Source: Gloeopeniophorella convolvens
Lineage: Eukaryota; Basidiomycota; Agaricomycetes; Russulales
Assembly (NCBI GenBank): GCA_022496205.1
Contig: WTXD01000043.1
Span: 166,667 to 230,666, forward strand
Reading direction: 5' to 3'
DNA length: 64,000 nucleotides
In this document: in pieces, positions 48,775 to 60,960 of the stretch
How the letters are laid out: every line of letters starts with the position of its first letter
Position numbering within the stretch: position 1 is the stretch's first letter
The notes under the pieces: model-generated
The model's input: the letters and a program-made list of their open reading frames with translations, nothing else
The model's database searches: none
What the model was told of the DNA's origin: nothing
Made by a program: the position numbers and the translations under genes

Positions 48775-49634
48775 ATGCTGGGTATGCATTGCATTATCTT
48801 CAACCTGTTCTATCTACCGGTATCGTGAACTACGCACAGTTATAGGCCTCACCGGTGGAATTGCTACAGGAAAGTCGACAGTGTCGGCGCAACTTGCGGC
48901 GCGGGGTATCCCGATCATCGACGCTGATGTCCTTGCGCGCGAGGTCGTGCGTCCTGGCACGCGCGCCCTCCAAAAGATCGTCAAGACATTCGGTCCAGAA
49001 GTCTTACAAGCTGATGGAACCTTGGACCGCCCAAAGCTTGGCGCAATTGTATTTGGTGATGAGATACAGAGACGGAAGCTCAATGCAATCGTGCATCCAG
49101 CCGTGCGTTGGGGTATGGCTTTAGGCGTCCTCAAGTGCTGGCTACGCGGGGAACGTGTATGCATTCTGGATGTTCCCCTGCTCATAGAATCGAAAATCTA
49201 TCAATGGGTTGGGAAGGTTGTCGTTGTGTACTGGTGCGTCTCTCCGCCAGTTCCAGAAGGCCAGGTACATATTGACGTCCCTGTATGTCAGTTCTGCTGA
49301 GCTGCAATTGCAAAGGCTAATGAAGCGCGATGGGTCGACACGCGAGGCCGCGCGAGCTCGGTTGAAGGCACAGCTCCCGATTGCTGAAAAGCTCGGGTTC
49401 GCCGACATTGTCATCGACAACTCTGGAACGCAAGCCGAGCTCGAAGTCCAAGTTGATGCCTTTGCGCGGCGCCTGTATCTTGAGGCAGGATGGTTCTGGC
49501 GACTTAAATGGCTGTGTCCGCCCCTTGGTCTGTTGTCGGCACTTTGGAGGCTGATATGGAGACGCATCAAGTACGCTAGGGCGGCTAGGCGCGCTCGGAA
49601 GGCGGCACAGAAGGCAGAGACCCGCACTCCGTAA
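48775..49634 (+). CDS. CAB5: Dephospho-CoA kinase
   Basis: Last enzyme of coenzyme A synthesis, phosphorylating the 3'-OH of dephospho-CoA with ATP. A tiny first exon (ATG CTG G, 48775-48781) splices to make MLVIGLTGGIATGKST, which carries the P-loop. Then come IPIIDADVLAREVV, LDRPKLGAIVFGDE, RRKLNAIVHPAV and CILDVPLLIES. A second intron (about 49234-49292) leads to SAELQLQRLMKRD and the lid/adenine region REAARARLKAQLPIAEK. The C-terminus has a Trp-rich hydrophobic segment (FWRLKWLCPPLGLLSALWRL) and a basic tail, as in fungal and animal enzymes that sit on membranes. All expected residues are present. Confidence 0.92.
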
Positions 49635-49924
49635 TTTAGATTGTTTTACTTAGCGTGCGCTGTTCGCTGCAAATCTATCCACCCTGGTCATCTTCCGATG
49701 TGCCAGGAATGTCCAGGAAGGGCCTTTTACTAGTAACGGCGCGCTGAGCGGCAAGCGCACTGGAAGCACATCTCGGAGGTGCCACCCACGTGAGCCCACG
49801 TGTAACTACCAAAACGGGGGTCCGGCCTGTCGCGACAGTGTGGAGGCGATACCCGCCGGGGGCAAATGGGGGCCACATTCCTTCCTTTGCTTTGGTCACC
49901 ACATTCCACAAACATTCGTTTACA

Positions 49925-51881
49925 ATGGCCTCAGCAGATAGTCAGGCACTCACAAGGACATACAGGACTTCTGCTCCTGCTCTCAACAAAACCACTCGCC
50001 AAATGGTGTCGCCTTTCGTACAGAAGCTGTATGAGTGCGTCTCAACCTTCCCTCCTGTTTGTATCCTATGCTCACCTTGCCCACCAATAGGCTGGTGAAT
50101 GCCCCGACAACCGATGAACTCATACGGTGGTCTGACACCGGGGACTCATTCTTTGGTCAGTTCAGAGTATTCCATCGTCTCAAACCCTCTCATCTGGTCT
50201 CCTAGTCTTCGAGCACGAGCGCTTCGCGAATGATGTGTTACCGCGATACTTCAAACATCGGAACTTCTCTTCGTTTGTTCGACAACTGAACATGTACGGG
50301 TTTCACAAGATACCCCATCTCCAGCAGGGTGTCTTGAAGAGTGATACCGAAACAGAGTTCTGGAACTTCGAGAACCCTAATTTCCACCGAGGACAGCCTG
50401 ACCTTCTGTGTCTTGTGATCCGCAAGAACAGCAAAGGTGGTAGCCAGCAGGGAACCGAAACTTTGGATGGCGATATACCCACATCTGGTCAGAGCGGTGC
50501 CCAGATTCTCGACGTCAACTCCATTGTTAACGGGATCACCGCAATCAAACGCCATCAGCAAACTATCTCTGCTGATCTCAGTGAACTCAAGGCTTCCAAC
50601 CAGCATCTCTGGCAAGAAGCCTTGGTTACTCGCGAAAAGTATAAAAGCCAGCAAGACACGATCAATCGAATCCTCAAGTTCTTGGCCAGTGTTTTCGGGC
50701 GTGCCGACAACCACGACGGAAAGGATGTTGATGGTCACAGCCCACCACCGCCTCTTGTTCGGCGCAATCAGCGTCTACTCATCGACAATGGCCCGGAGTC
50801 TAGCAAGCACAAGGGCGTAGAGGTTGTTGAGGTTGAGGATGACGACAACAAGAACATTTTGGAGACCGTCCTTAACGAAGACAATGCGACGACACCGCGT
50901 AGGTACTTTGAATCCCTACCGATGCAGCGGTCTCACCTTCACTTAGTTCCCTTTGCCCGAATCGAGACGCCGTCGGTCAAGTCCCCGAGTGCGGCTCCGG
51001 CGTCGCCGTTGTTCAGCCCAGCGGCGCCGTCTACTGGAGCTTACCTTGCCGATCGTGGCTCGGGCGTGCTCGCAAGCCCTGCTGCGTGGATGACTGCACC
51101 TCCAGCGTCCAACTCATCTGCGCCTGTACCAGTGCCCACGCCCGCCGGCAGCACAGCAGCACTTGAATTACATCGTCTCCAATCAGCCCACGCTTCATCA
51201 GGTCCTCCCAATCAGGACCAACTCATGCAAGCCGCGTTCCAGCAACTCCTGCAATCTCCCGGGCAGGTTCAGCGACTCATGCAAATGCTTTCTTCTGGTC
51301 CCACCAATGCCCCTGCGCTATCCCCTGCACCTGCATCCCTGCCCGCACCTTCAGCCCAACCGTCTGTATCATGGACGCCACCTACTCCTGCAGACTTTAA
51401 CCAACTTTCCCAGCTTGCGCTCTACGATGGTGGTAGTAATAACGCGTTGACGTTTGACAAGGACATCGGACCAAGTGCGGCGCAGCTCGCAGAGGATGAG
51501 GCACGTCTTGCGCGTACATACCAAAGCGCAGGCGAGATCGACTCCGACGTCGAGGCGCTGCAGGCGAATATCAACGCACTCATCGAAAACATGGGACTCG
51601 ACCCTACTGTGCTCGCTACGCATTCTCCTGCGGCCTCGACAGTGCCTGCACCAGAATTCGACTTTGACGCATTCCTGACGGCCTTCGCGAACGAAAACGA
51701 TCCCGCCGGTGGCACGGCTCTAAATTCCGAGGCGAAGATGGGGGATGCGCCTGTCGCTGGGCGTAAGCGCACCTCGGATGTCGCGGATCTCACACTCCAC
51801 TTGGCACCGTCCTCTCCCCCCTCCGCGGTGGCGGCGCAGGCAGTCGCTGAAGCGCCGCGCACAAAGCGCAATAAAATGTAA
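49925..51881 (+). CDS. Heat-shock-factor-type transcription factor
   Basis: DNA-binding regulator of the HSF family. ATG at 49925 (MASADSQALTRTYRTSAPAL). Two introns interrupt the DNA-binding domain (about 50034-50090 and 50157-50206). Visible: FVQKLYELVNAPTTDELIRW, the recognition-helix region FKHRNFSSFVRQLNMYGFHK and the following TEFWNFENPNFHRGQPDLL. A coiled-coil trimerisation region follows (GITAIKRHQQTISADLSELK, VTREKYKSQQDTINRILKF). The long C-terminal half is rich in Ala/Pro/Ser with acidic patches, compatible with activation functions. The conserved SFVRQLNxYGF identifies the family. Whether it is the main Hsf1 or an Sfl1/Skn7-like branch is unresolved, but I see no response-regulator domain in the C-terminal part. 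Confidence 0.9.
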
Positions 51882-52550
51882 TTATGGCTTTTATAGCGAG
51901 CTTGGTTGCCCCGCGGCATGGTTGTCTACGGTATTGGCATTGGGTTCATATGCATTGACTGGTGCCAAGCATGACGGCTGGCGGGCGGCTGTTCACGAGT
52001 TATACGCGGCGCGTTCTGTATCATAAAGTGAACATTGTAGACCCCGTAGTCTTGTATTGTACAGCGACATTCGTGTACTGATTTGATATTACTGCTATCT
52101 GCTGTCTTGCCGCAACGGCACTCATCACTGAAGACATCTATGCTGCGTGAATACCCTCGGATTGGGCATCGCCTTCCGCGCTTGCGCATCAATCGCAGGA
52201 TCAATCGGTTACCCATAGACATGCGCGGGGTTTTGTGGCACGAAAATAAACAAAACTAATGCATTACTTTCTACTTCCGGTGCAGCGAGTCGATGCAGCA
52301 GGTATACGTAGTAGATAGGTGGTTAGATAGAAACACAATGGTAAAGAGGGTGAGTGGCATAGATTGGGTTATCGCCGGGGAAGGTAAGTGAGACGCAAGA
52401 CGTAGATCATGTTGAAGGTGAAGGAGAGTTGGACTGAAGAAAGATAATAATATAGACCAAACCGGGTCGGAGTAAGGAGCGTAGTGAGATTGGGACGCGA
52501 GACCAAACAAGAAAGGGAGGCGAAGATCGACACGTGGCAGTTGAAAGCGA
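51882..52550. other. Convergent 3' spacer
   Basis: Shared downstream flank of the HSF gene (+) and the arrestin gene (-). No gene seen. Confidence 0.5.
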
Positions 52551-55500
52551 TCAGTTTTCCAGAGGGACTTTAGGCGGAAGCGGGGGAGCTCCTGGCCCCG
52601 CCGATGGTGCGTAACCGTTCGTGCGTCCGACGGAGTCCCAGCCAAGAGTGAAAGGTGAAGTCGGGCGTAGCAGGCCGAACGTGTCGTCATCCATGCCGAG
52701 ATCAATCGCCTGGCCTGCATTGGTCTGAGCAAGCTCGTTCTGGAGGCGCGCATCCTCTTCTGCAGTTTCTTTGATGTACGATGCCGGCGGACGTGGCATC
52801 AATGGCGGTGGGGTCGGAATCTGCTTCTGCGGGGCCAACACCGTGCTGGGAACGGGCAACGGGACTGTCGGTGCAGGAACAGGATGGGCCCGTTCCTGTG
52901 CCTGCGGGGAAGGCGAGGTGTGTGGGGGTGCCGCAGCCGCGGATTGCTTTTCCTCAGCTTCGAACCGGGCCTTCAGCATTGCTTTCTCCTCCGCTGCAGT
53001 AAGCGGGCGAGCAGGAGAACCCGGACTGGACGGGGGAATAGGTGGGGAGCGGGCACGGATGTGCTGCGGAATCGCGGGCTGCGAGGCAGGAAGGGTAGGA
53101 TGCCAGGGCGGAGGAAGTCCGGCGTCAACGTGAGCTCCCGAATCTGCACCATTTCCGTTGGGACGAGGCGTCCCTGTGGCAGTGTAGTAGTCGGCGGGAG
53201 GGCTGGTAGGAGTGCTCTCGGGTGGGGGCACGGCTGTTTCTTGGGCGGCTACGCGACTGGCTGCTTCACGTGCTTCGAATGCAAGGCGATATCGTTCCTT
53301 CTCTGAGATGCCTTGTGGCTGGGAGAAATCCGCACTCGGGACCCACGGAGGCGGGAGTTCGTCTGGGGCTGGGGCTGGGGCATGATCAACGTCGCCAGGG
53401 TATGGCACGGAGGCGGCGGACTCAGGAGGGTAGCTCGACGACGCAGAAGGCATGATACCTTCCGCCGAGCCAAAGTTTGCTTCGTGGTGCCGTTGTACTG
53501 CATTCGCGGCGTCGTGATACCGCTGCAACATATCTTTTTCCTCCACGGCAGTGGGCAGACGGGGCGGCTGCGAAGGATACGCAGCCGAGATAGGGACAGA
53601 CGTGGAATGAGGTGTGGGGGCTGGTACGTTCCAGCCGGGCTTATTCACAGCGGACATGGCTTGGGAGTAAAGCGCTGCGCCTGCTGAGATGACTTGTGGG
53701 CGTCCTTGGCTGCCTTGTTGGAAGCTGCGTGAGGAATCGCGAGAATTGCCTCGGTCATGGGAAATTCGGCTCTCGTTCACGTCCTGCTGAGCATAGCTTT
53801 GCAGGATGCGAGCGTTTTGCTGCGCCTGATTGAAAAGCCGGATCTTCTCTTCTTCTGCGGTGGCCCACCGTGACGTATCCGCAGGTGATGGAGACGAATG
53901 AGTGGATAGCTGGGGACTACTCGGTGCATATCCATTCGCCGACTGCAGTTTCAGGGTTATCACGTGGCGACGATCAACGACTGGGGAAGACGTACTCGAA
54001 GACTTGGACCACGATCCAAGCCTCCCTGAACACGATCCACCCTTTCCTTCGCTTGTTGGTATAACCTGGCTTTCTCCTCTTCTGCCGTCAACCAGGTACC
54101 TTGTCTGGGAGGCTGGGGCTGGGGCGGGGATTGGAGCTGAGACTGAGACTGGGCTTGAGCGCTGAGGCTAGCAGGAGAGTTGGTGTGGGATCGCTCCTCT
54201 GGAATGTCGTTGTCGCCCATGTTAGTGACAGTAAAGCGATTCGTTTGAGGGACCCCACTACCCGCGCGAGAGCGCCGTCGCGGGGAGGTGCTGCTAGTTT
54301 CGATTTGTGATTGTGCCTGCGGCTCGTCGCCTTCCGAACTTGGCCGCGCGACGAAACCCATTTCATCCGAGGGCGCAGAGGCACCAATGTTGCCAGGCAT
54401 TGTGTTCGCCATGCGCGACCCACTCACGGAATTGCCATGCATGGGAGATGGGTATGGGTAATTCGTACCCGCAATGGTCGCCGATTGGGCGTTTGGTCCG
54501 GGAGCGGTCCGAGGCCGCGCGCTGGCTGGGGTTGTCGCGGTGATGGATACGACAGGCTGTTGCAAACTCAAACTCGGGGCGATGCCAATACGCCTTCAGA
54601 TAATGCGATCAGTTGTGTGAATAAGGGCGTTAGAAGGACCGCGTACCGTATTGCTTCTGTTGAAACATATCTAAGCGCTCAGAGGTGAGCGCGTGAACGT
54701 ACTGGAATGAGAGCATGTGCTCACCTGGGCCAGTTTGACACCATCACCGGCAGTTCCATGATCAGGGGCTTGCCGGTGCCCATCAACGCCTTGACGATGA
54801 GCACGTATGTGATATCGATGTGGCGCGCGGAAGTCAGTGTCGTTGTAGTGTGGGTTTGAGGGACGGTGACGAAGAGCTCCGAGCGATGCGATTGACCGCC
54901 GTGTAGGGTCATGTTGACAGGAACTTTCTGCTCGCCGATGATATTGATTTTGACCTGGGGGGCGCCCTTTTTGCCTGTAGCGTGAGGTCCCGCGCGAAAG
55001 ATAGTCGTTTCCTTAAGCGTGAACTCAAAGCCGCGGAGGATGACGGTATGTATGCTGTCAGAACGTATCGTCGCCTGGACCGAGACACGGTCCCCTGGTC
55101 CATAGCAGTTCTGCGACCGGTCGACGGTGAGCATGACTGCATCCTGCGTGAGATGGCGTGATTCGGGTTGTTGGTAGACTGGCCAAGTCGAATGAAGTTC
55201 GTGCTTGTCAATGATGATTGGCGTGGACGTCGAGAGGATTATGGACTTGTTGCGCCGGAAAAATCCACTGTATGGACATCTAGGTATGAGTAACGGATAT
55301 ATCGAAATAAATTGGGGGACGCACGTCTTTCCCTGAATGCAAACTTGACCCACGAGTTCGTACTTCACGCCAGCTGGACGGCATGTCAGACGGAGCGCCG
55401 GGAGAATTGACAACGCGACGAGACGCACCACCCCCCTCGAGAGCTAAAGTTGGAGGGATAGACTCTGGTATGCGAATGTAAAACGGGATATCTTGCTGGG

Positions 55501-55988
55501 GGAGCGTCAGACTTGAGGCAACGGGAAAAGATGGGTATAGAGAGACTGACCGTATGGAGCATGCCATACTCCTCACTCGACTGCCATAGGTTGATGGGGC
55601 TCTGCCCGACAAAGTCATAGAACGAGTTCTGCAGACCACCTGGCAAAGTTTCGATCTTGCGCAGCTCTATCCTGACGTACTTGGCCTTGACACCCTGGGG
55701 TCCCAGTCGCACTTCGATGGCCTATTGCGACGACTGGTGCTCGAGCACATATGGGACAACGCGTGAGACTCACCCCTTTAACCGCAGCTTGTGGCCTGTC
55801 TGGTGCTCCAGGAGGGATCCCAGGATAGCCTGCCGAGTTGGGTGAGTGGCGTGAACACGAAGTATGGATGGATAAGCTGAATTACCTTGCACGAACTCGA
55901 CATTTGGCGGAGGACGAAGGGTTCTATCGATAGCGGTTAGCAATTGTGTGAGGGGTAAAAGAGAGACTGACAGTTTCGCCTGGGACAT
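52551..55988 (-). CDS. LDB19/ART-type arrestin-like protein with repeated acidic helix motif
   Basis: Arrestin-fold adaptor; yeast relatives (Art1/Ldb19) recruit the Rsp5 ubiquitin ligase to plasma-membrane transporters for endocytosis. Roughly 1,000 residues, several introns. N-terminal half: MSQAKL, then LRPPPNVEFVQG, AIEVRLGPQGVKAKYVRIEL, RKIETLPGG and FYDFVGQSPINLWQ. The C-arrestin part includes ILSTSTPIIIDKHELHSTWP, LTVDRSQNCYGPGDRVSVQA and LVTVPQTHTTTTLTSARHID-type sequence (FVTVPQTHTTTTLTSARHI). The C-terminal half is disordered Pro/Ser-rich sequence holding six copies of a motif like TAEEEKARL (near plus positions 54075, 53850, 53535, 53290, 52975, 52745). Between 53960 and 54000 the frame changes: either a 38-nt intron or an indel. 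The start at 55988 assumes an intron with a good CTAAC branch site just after codon 6. Confidence 0.82.
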
Positions 55989-57289
55989 GGTGGTGGACGT
56001 GAAGGGAGAGAGGGAAGGGAGGGGCTCAGGCGGCGGCGGGGGCGGGGCGGAGGAGGGGGCAAGCGCGGGCGTCAAATAAACCGCCCGAACATGAGCGGCA
56101 GGTGCGCGGCTCGCTCTTTCCGCCGCACGTCCAATTGACCCGGATCACATCAACAGAAACCCCATCAATGTTTCCCGGGAATCGTTCCTGATCGTGCGCC
56201 GCACGACGCCCAAGCAGATTTGCAACACGTCCGGCCCTGGCGAGCGGCCTGGCACCAGGCTCGGCGCTCGTCCACTGAGTATGTAGTTATCAGACGACTG
56301 TTCACTTCCTCCTCTGGCGAGTTCTCAATTTCTCGACATCTCCTTGGATAACGACTGGCCTCACGCAAGGATCATCGATTACGTCTACCTGGCGCTCGTT
56401 TGAGGCTCGCTCCGGTCTGATTGTCGCGCATTGCCTCTTGCTCTCGAGCTCTCCAGTGCGATTAACCACTGTGTCGTGTGGTGCGCTCCGGCTGCATTAG
56501 AATTCTGGTAATTCTGACCTGCTCATTTCCGACATGTCTGTCTCCATGTCCCGGTTGGTTTTCGTGCGTTTCCTGTTCTCCGGAGCTTTATTGCGCATGG
56601 GTACCTCCGCCTCAATCAGCGGGCGCCGCACCTGGACATCCCTTGTGTGACAACTCTACTTCCTCCTCACCTTGTCTGGCCTGCTAATTCTTGTATCCAT
56701 CCAGCGACGGCACACGGTGCCCGGGGCAATCATGACCTCAATGACTCTCAAACATAAAGACACGCACCTCGCCGCTGCTCCATCTTGCTCCCAATCCCCC
56801 ATCATGTCCGCCCCTCCCCTCCTTCATCCGCCTGCCTGGGTCGACCCTCCCACCCTCGCTTGTCTACCGACATGTGCCCGTGCGCTCGCCCTGCTGCTTG
56901 CCTTGCCGCTCGCTCTCTGCCGCCTCATCTCCCCGCCGCTCTCGCGCTCGCTCTCGCTCCTTGCTGCCTGTGTCCTCGCTCCCTTGCATCATCCTCCTCC
57001 GTGCTGCCTGCGCGCCGCGCTGTGTCGCTCCCTGGCCGTGCCGCGCGACGCAGGCACAGCCCCACGAAGTGAGGGCATCCCATGCACCGACTCAATAACC
57101 ACGCCCATCCCGTCTGAGCCCCATGTGGCCTGTCTGGGTCCCGCGCGCCTATATGAGTGCAGCCCATCCCGTTTGATCCCCGCACGCGTTGTTCCCGCCA
57201 TGCGCACCCCGTCCGAGCTACGTGCGCACCGACCATGCCCCGGCTGAACCCCGCGTGCAGTGTCCGAGCTACATGCCGTATCACCATAA

Positions 57290-57308
57290 CATGTAGTAAT
57301 ACTACATG
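57290..57308. repeat. Perfect 19-nt palindrome
   Basis: CATGTAGTAATACTACATG, a nine-base arm on each side of a central A. A possible hairpin or dimeric protein site; function unknown. Confidence 0.7.
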
Positions 57309-57348
57309 CATTATAGGGACTTTAAGTGGTATACTGAGGTAGTGTTGC

Positions 57349-57426
57349 CGCGGCTCGGCTCAGCTGGCTCCGGCTCGGCTTACTCCGGCTCAACCATATT
57401 TGGATGAGCCAAGCCGAGCCGAGCCA
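57349..57426. repeat. GGCTCGGCT inverted-repeat array
   Basis: Several GGCTCGGCT/CCGGCTC units on the left arm (57349-57400) face AAGCCGAGCCGAGCC on the right arm (about 57409-57425) across an AT-rich loop. It would fold into a GC-rich hairpin. Confidence 0.65.
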
Positions 57427-58530
57427 TTTCGGGGGTCAGCTTGGATCAGCTTGGCTCCAGAGCACCTGATTGGATGACTTCCTGTAAGGTTTAGAGAATT
57501 CTAAACTGTTCCAAAAAATTAGGAGTGTGTAACTGATCATTTCTGTCATCCAGATTCCAAACTGTAAGACATGGCAATGGGATTTGGAATGGTTTGGATA
57601 AAAATCTTAGATCTGGCGCCAGCGGGGAAGGATCACTGGACTTGGGCTTATCTTGCCCATTGTGTACATCAACGAACTGGGCATGAAAACAATGAACCCA
57701 AGTCTCAGTTAAGGACATGTTTTGAGAAAGCTTTAATTGTGCAGACATGACTATGATATGGATACTCAAACTCTAAAATACTCAGCAGTTTATTGCACTG
57801 AGGTCAAACATGGTGCTTGAGTGCAGCAGGGTTTGCACTCACCGTGGAGCACTCCTGCGCGCATGCTGCTCATGGACCTACCCGACGTGTGCCTGCTACT
57901 GTGCGCCAACAGTCCTGTGCACACCTACCCGAATGAGCTGGTGCGTGTGCTCGCGTTACAGCGCACACTGCTACAGCTCATCACCAGTGCAGTGATGAGA
58001 ATCGTGAGGTCCGAACGAGGCACACACCGGCGTAACAAGGTGAATGATGAGTTTGAGGGAGAAAAGAGGGCAGACGAGCGAGCACAGGTCACACAAAGGA
58101 AGGCAAAACAACGATGGATTAGAAGACAACGAGGCATACAATATATACTACACAGACAAAGGGACTTGGTACAGTAATAGGAGACATATTATACATCTTG
58201 GAGCGTGCACAATAGAGAACAGAATGTAAAGTACAGGATTTGTGAGATTAGGAGAAGAAGCATAACGCAAGGCATGAAGATGCACAGCGCGGATTATGGA
58301 AACATACTAGGGTTATAGAATAAGGCCAGATACATCGTTCTTAAAATTCTTAAGGCGATACGGGCATAGGAAAGAGGTTGGCAAGGCATAATGATGGAGT
58401 CGAGGGATCAGGGAAGGGAGCCAGGGTGTCGGGCCGGTGGAAGTCCAGTGCTCGGAATGGAGCACGACTTGCTTATTCCAACATGTAGATATGCTGCTTG
58501 TGTACCGCCTACACAAGCTGCAGACAGAGG

Positions 58531-59556
58531 TGTCACGAACTATATGATACTTTTCCTTTCCCTTCTTTTGTCTTCATGTGTACAATACAAGTTCTGTTCC
58601 GATAGCTGACTCAGGAACACTTATCTTTTATTTGTCATATAATTCCCCCACATTTCTTGACGCGCCCCTTACGCCATTGGATCCTTACTGTACTTCTACC
58701 TAGGAGACCCACCTTGAGTCCGCTCTGACTCGATATAACTTGATACTAGGACATTATGTAAACCATTCTCTTGTAGGTACTTAAGGTGTAGCAGTTGTAC
58801 TCTAAGGCCTTAAGCCTGTTCTCCTTTGTTAATTGACGAGGTTATCAGGGAATCCGCATGAGGGACTTGTTCACCCAAGTATTGCGAGGTCTTCAGCTTT
58901 TGTCAGGACTCACTCGCGGTGTGCGTGCAGAGAGGATAGCAGAGGGATTTGGAGAGTGTCACAAGGGGGAGGACAGAAGATGAGCTGTGATATGCAGGAG
59001 CAGAGTGAGAACACACTAACAGTGCTATTGCAGTGCTAGGTACAGATGAGAGTGCCACAGATGGACAGTCTGAGGACCACTGGGCGATACATGGGGGTCT
59101 TATATACTACTGGAGACCCCCCAGACGAATCTGGTCTAATTGCTGATGGGGATTCCAGAGGGGATTCCCCATAACCTCTCCTCTCTGATATGCTTCTTAG
59201 ATTCTATCGCAGGGTGGGGCTTGAGGCCCCATGGAGTTCTTGATGATCAGAGTCCCAAAGAGGATGCATGAAGCATTTCATCTTGATCAAGGTTCTGTTT
59301 ACTTTGGAATGAGTAATATGGCCATTCTGAGAGATCCCTAGTCCGGGATCTTGGGGGTATTCCAGGGTTAATTGGCCATTAGGGAGTAGGGTGAGGAATG
59401 GGGGTGAAGGGTCACGTGATGCATTTTGACTTGTAGTCGCAATGTGAGTGGTACATGTCGCATTGTGAGCAACATGTAGGGCATTCACTGGTAGGGCTGG
59501 GTTCGCTCTAGTGTTCTGAGCAGTTTGACCTCCTTAGAGCCCTAGTGTTCGTGACA
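58531..59556 (-). repeat. 3' LTR of the Ty3/gypsy element
   Basis: The 1,026-nt unit is bounded by a perfect 10-nt inverted repeat: plus strand starts TGTCACGAAC and ends GTTCGTGACA, with the TG...CA ends standard for LTRs. Immediately inside the element (59557-59574) the minus strand reads AAAGAGGGGATAA, a good polypurine tract for plus-strand priming. Confidence 0.88.
59099..59106 (-). promoter_or_regulatory. TATA box inside the LTR
   Basis: The minus strand reads TATATAAG within the LTR, a likely U3 core promoter. Motif only. Confidence 0.45.
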
Positions 59557-59644
59557 TTATCCCCTCTTTATGATTGCGCTGCGCCTGAAGCGCATTGATA
59601 AGTCTGTCATGAGCGAGTGATGGTGGTTGCAGCATAGAGGGGTG

Positions 59645-60960
59645 TTATTGGTGGAATAAGTGAACAGTTTCCATAGTGTGTTTCATTTCTGAGTAAGGGA
59701 CCCATGAATTTTCGGAGTTAGGGTAGCCTTTCCACTTGACAAGGTACTGAATGCCTCGTCGGTTTCTGGTGGGTCGACTCTTGATAATTGTTTCAATCTC
59801 GTAGTGTCCTTCTTCATCGTCAATGATTTCCGGTGGAGGTGTCGAGTAGTTAGGTCCGTGAGCAGTAGTTTCTTTGTATGGGGAAATGAGCGAGTTGTGA
59901 AAGACAGGATGGATGTGCCAATGGTCAGGTAGTTTGAGTTTACTAGTGACTGCATAGGAGGTGATGACCTTGAATGATCCATAACGTTTGGGTGCTAATT
60001 TTGCCTTTGGATGTGTTGTATGAAGATTCTTTGCTTCTAGCCAGACAAGATCTCCTTCTTTGTATTTGTGTTCTGGTCTGTCAGGTCTAGAGTGTTTCAT
60101 GATTTCTGCAGTGTTTTCTAAGCTTGCTTTAATTTTAGTGCAGATTTGTTCGAGTAATGTAAGATGTTGTTCAGCAGATTCAACTTTGGAACCAAGTTGT
60201 GGTGGTGGAATGAATTCGGGGAGGAAGCCGTACCAGGCTAGGAAGGGTGCAATATGGGTAGCTGAGTGTTGGTGATTATTGTATGCAAACTCCATAAATG
60301 GGATGAGGTCAACCCAGTTGTCTTGTTGATAGTTTCAGAAAACTCGTAGGTATTACTCTAGTTCTTAGTTAACTCGTTCTGTTTCGCCGTCGGTCTGAGG
60401 GTGGTATGCAGTACTGAGGGTGAGAGTTACTTGAAGTCATTTCCAGACTTCTTCCATAAATTGCGATGCAAATTGCGGTCCTCTGTCAGAGATAACTTGT
60501 TTAGGAAGTCTAGTGTGCTTCCAGACATAATTGATGTAGAGGTCAGCAGTTTGTTCTGAGGTGATAGTGTTATGACAGGGAGCAATGATAGTGGCTTTGG
60601 TGAAGTGGTCAACTACGACGTAGAGTGAGTCGTATCCCTTTGAGATAAGGAGATCAGTGATAAAGTCCATAGTGATGACTTCCCAGGGATGATTTGGGAT
60701 TTCGTTCAGATGTAGTGGAATAGGGTTAGGATGTTGTCGTTTAGTGGTTTGGCAAGTGGCACAGCCATCAACGTAGTCTTTGACAAATTTGGATATTCCA
60801 GGCCACCAGTACTCTCGAAAGACTAGTCCGTAAGTTTTCCATCTTCCTGGGTGGCCGGTGGCGAGTGACTTATAGTATTGTTGAACAATTTCTCGTCATA
60901 ATTTGGTGTCTTTGAGGATATAGACCTTTCCTTGATGTAAGATGAGGCCGTCTTCATAGT
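59645..60960 (-). pseudogene. pol: integrase and chromodomain (broken)
   Basis: The zinc-binding N-terminal part (GCATCQTTKRQHPNP) is followed by the catalytic core with MDFITDL, VVDHFTKATIIAP and VISDRGPQFASQF, so the first two acidic residues are visible. The C-terminal part has MEFAYNNHQHSATHIAPF, and a chromodomain closes it (YLVKWKGYPNSENSWVPYS), which in relatives targets insertion to marked chromatin. In-frame stops fall at 60335, 60353, 60365 and 60896. Confidence 0.88.

Larger units (their letters stand above)
55989..58530. other. Spacer with repeats, no supported gene
   Basis: A 191-codon plus frame (56672-57247) and others are GC-rich, biased to Pro/Cys/Leu/Ala and unlike real proteins. 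Degenerate repeats such as GTCCGAGCTAC appear at 57210-57270. A frame at 57821-58177 (begins MQQGLHSPWS) could be a mobile-element scrap next to the retrotransposon. I support no gene. Confidence 0.4.

Noticed and set aside
53054..53460. Plus-strand Gly-rich frames opposite the arrestin gene
   Set aside because: They are the reverse complement of Pro/Ala/Ser-rich coding sequence and have no independent support.
56672..57247. A 191-codon plus-strand frame with Leu/Ala-rich stretches
   Set aside because: Strong Pro/Cys/Leu bias from C-rich sequence, no conserved motif, and overlapping frames in all phases.
57821..58177. A 118-codon frame next to the LTR as a second mobile-element gene
   Set aside because: Charged, low-complexity end and no similarity I can name; it may be a scrap but is not supportable as a gene.
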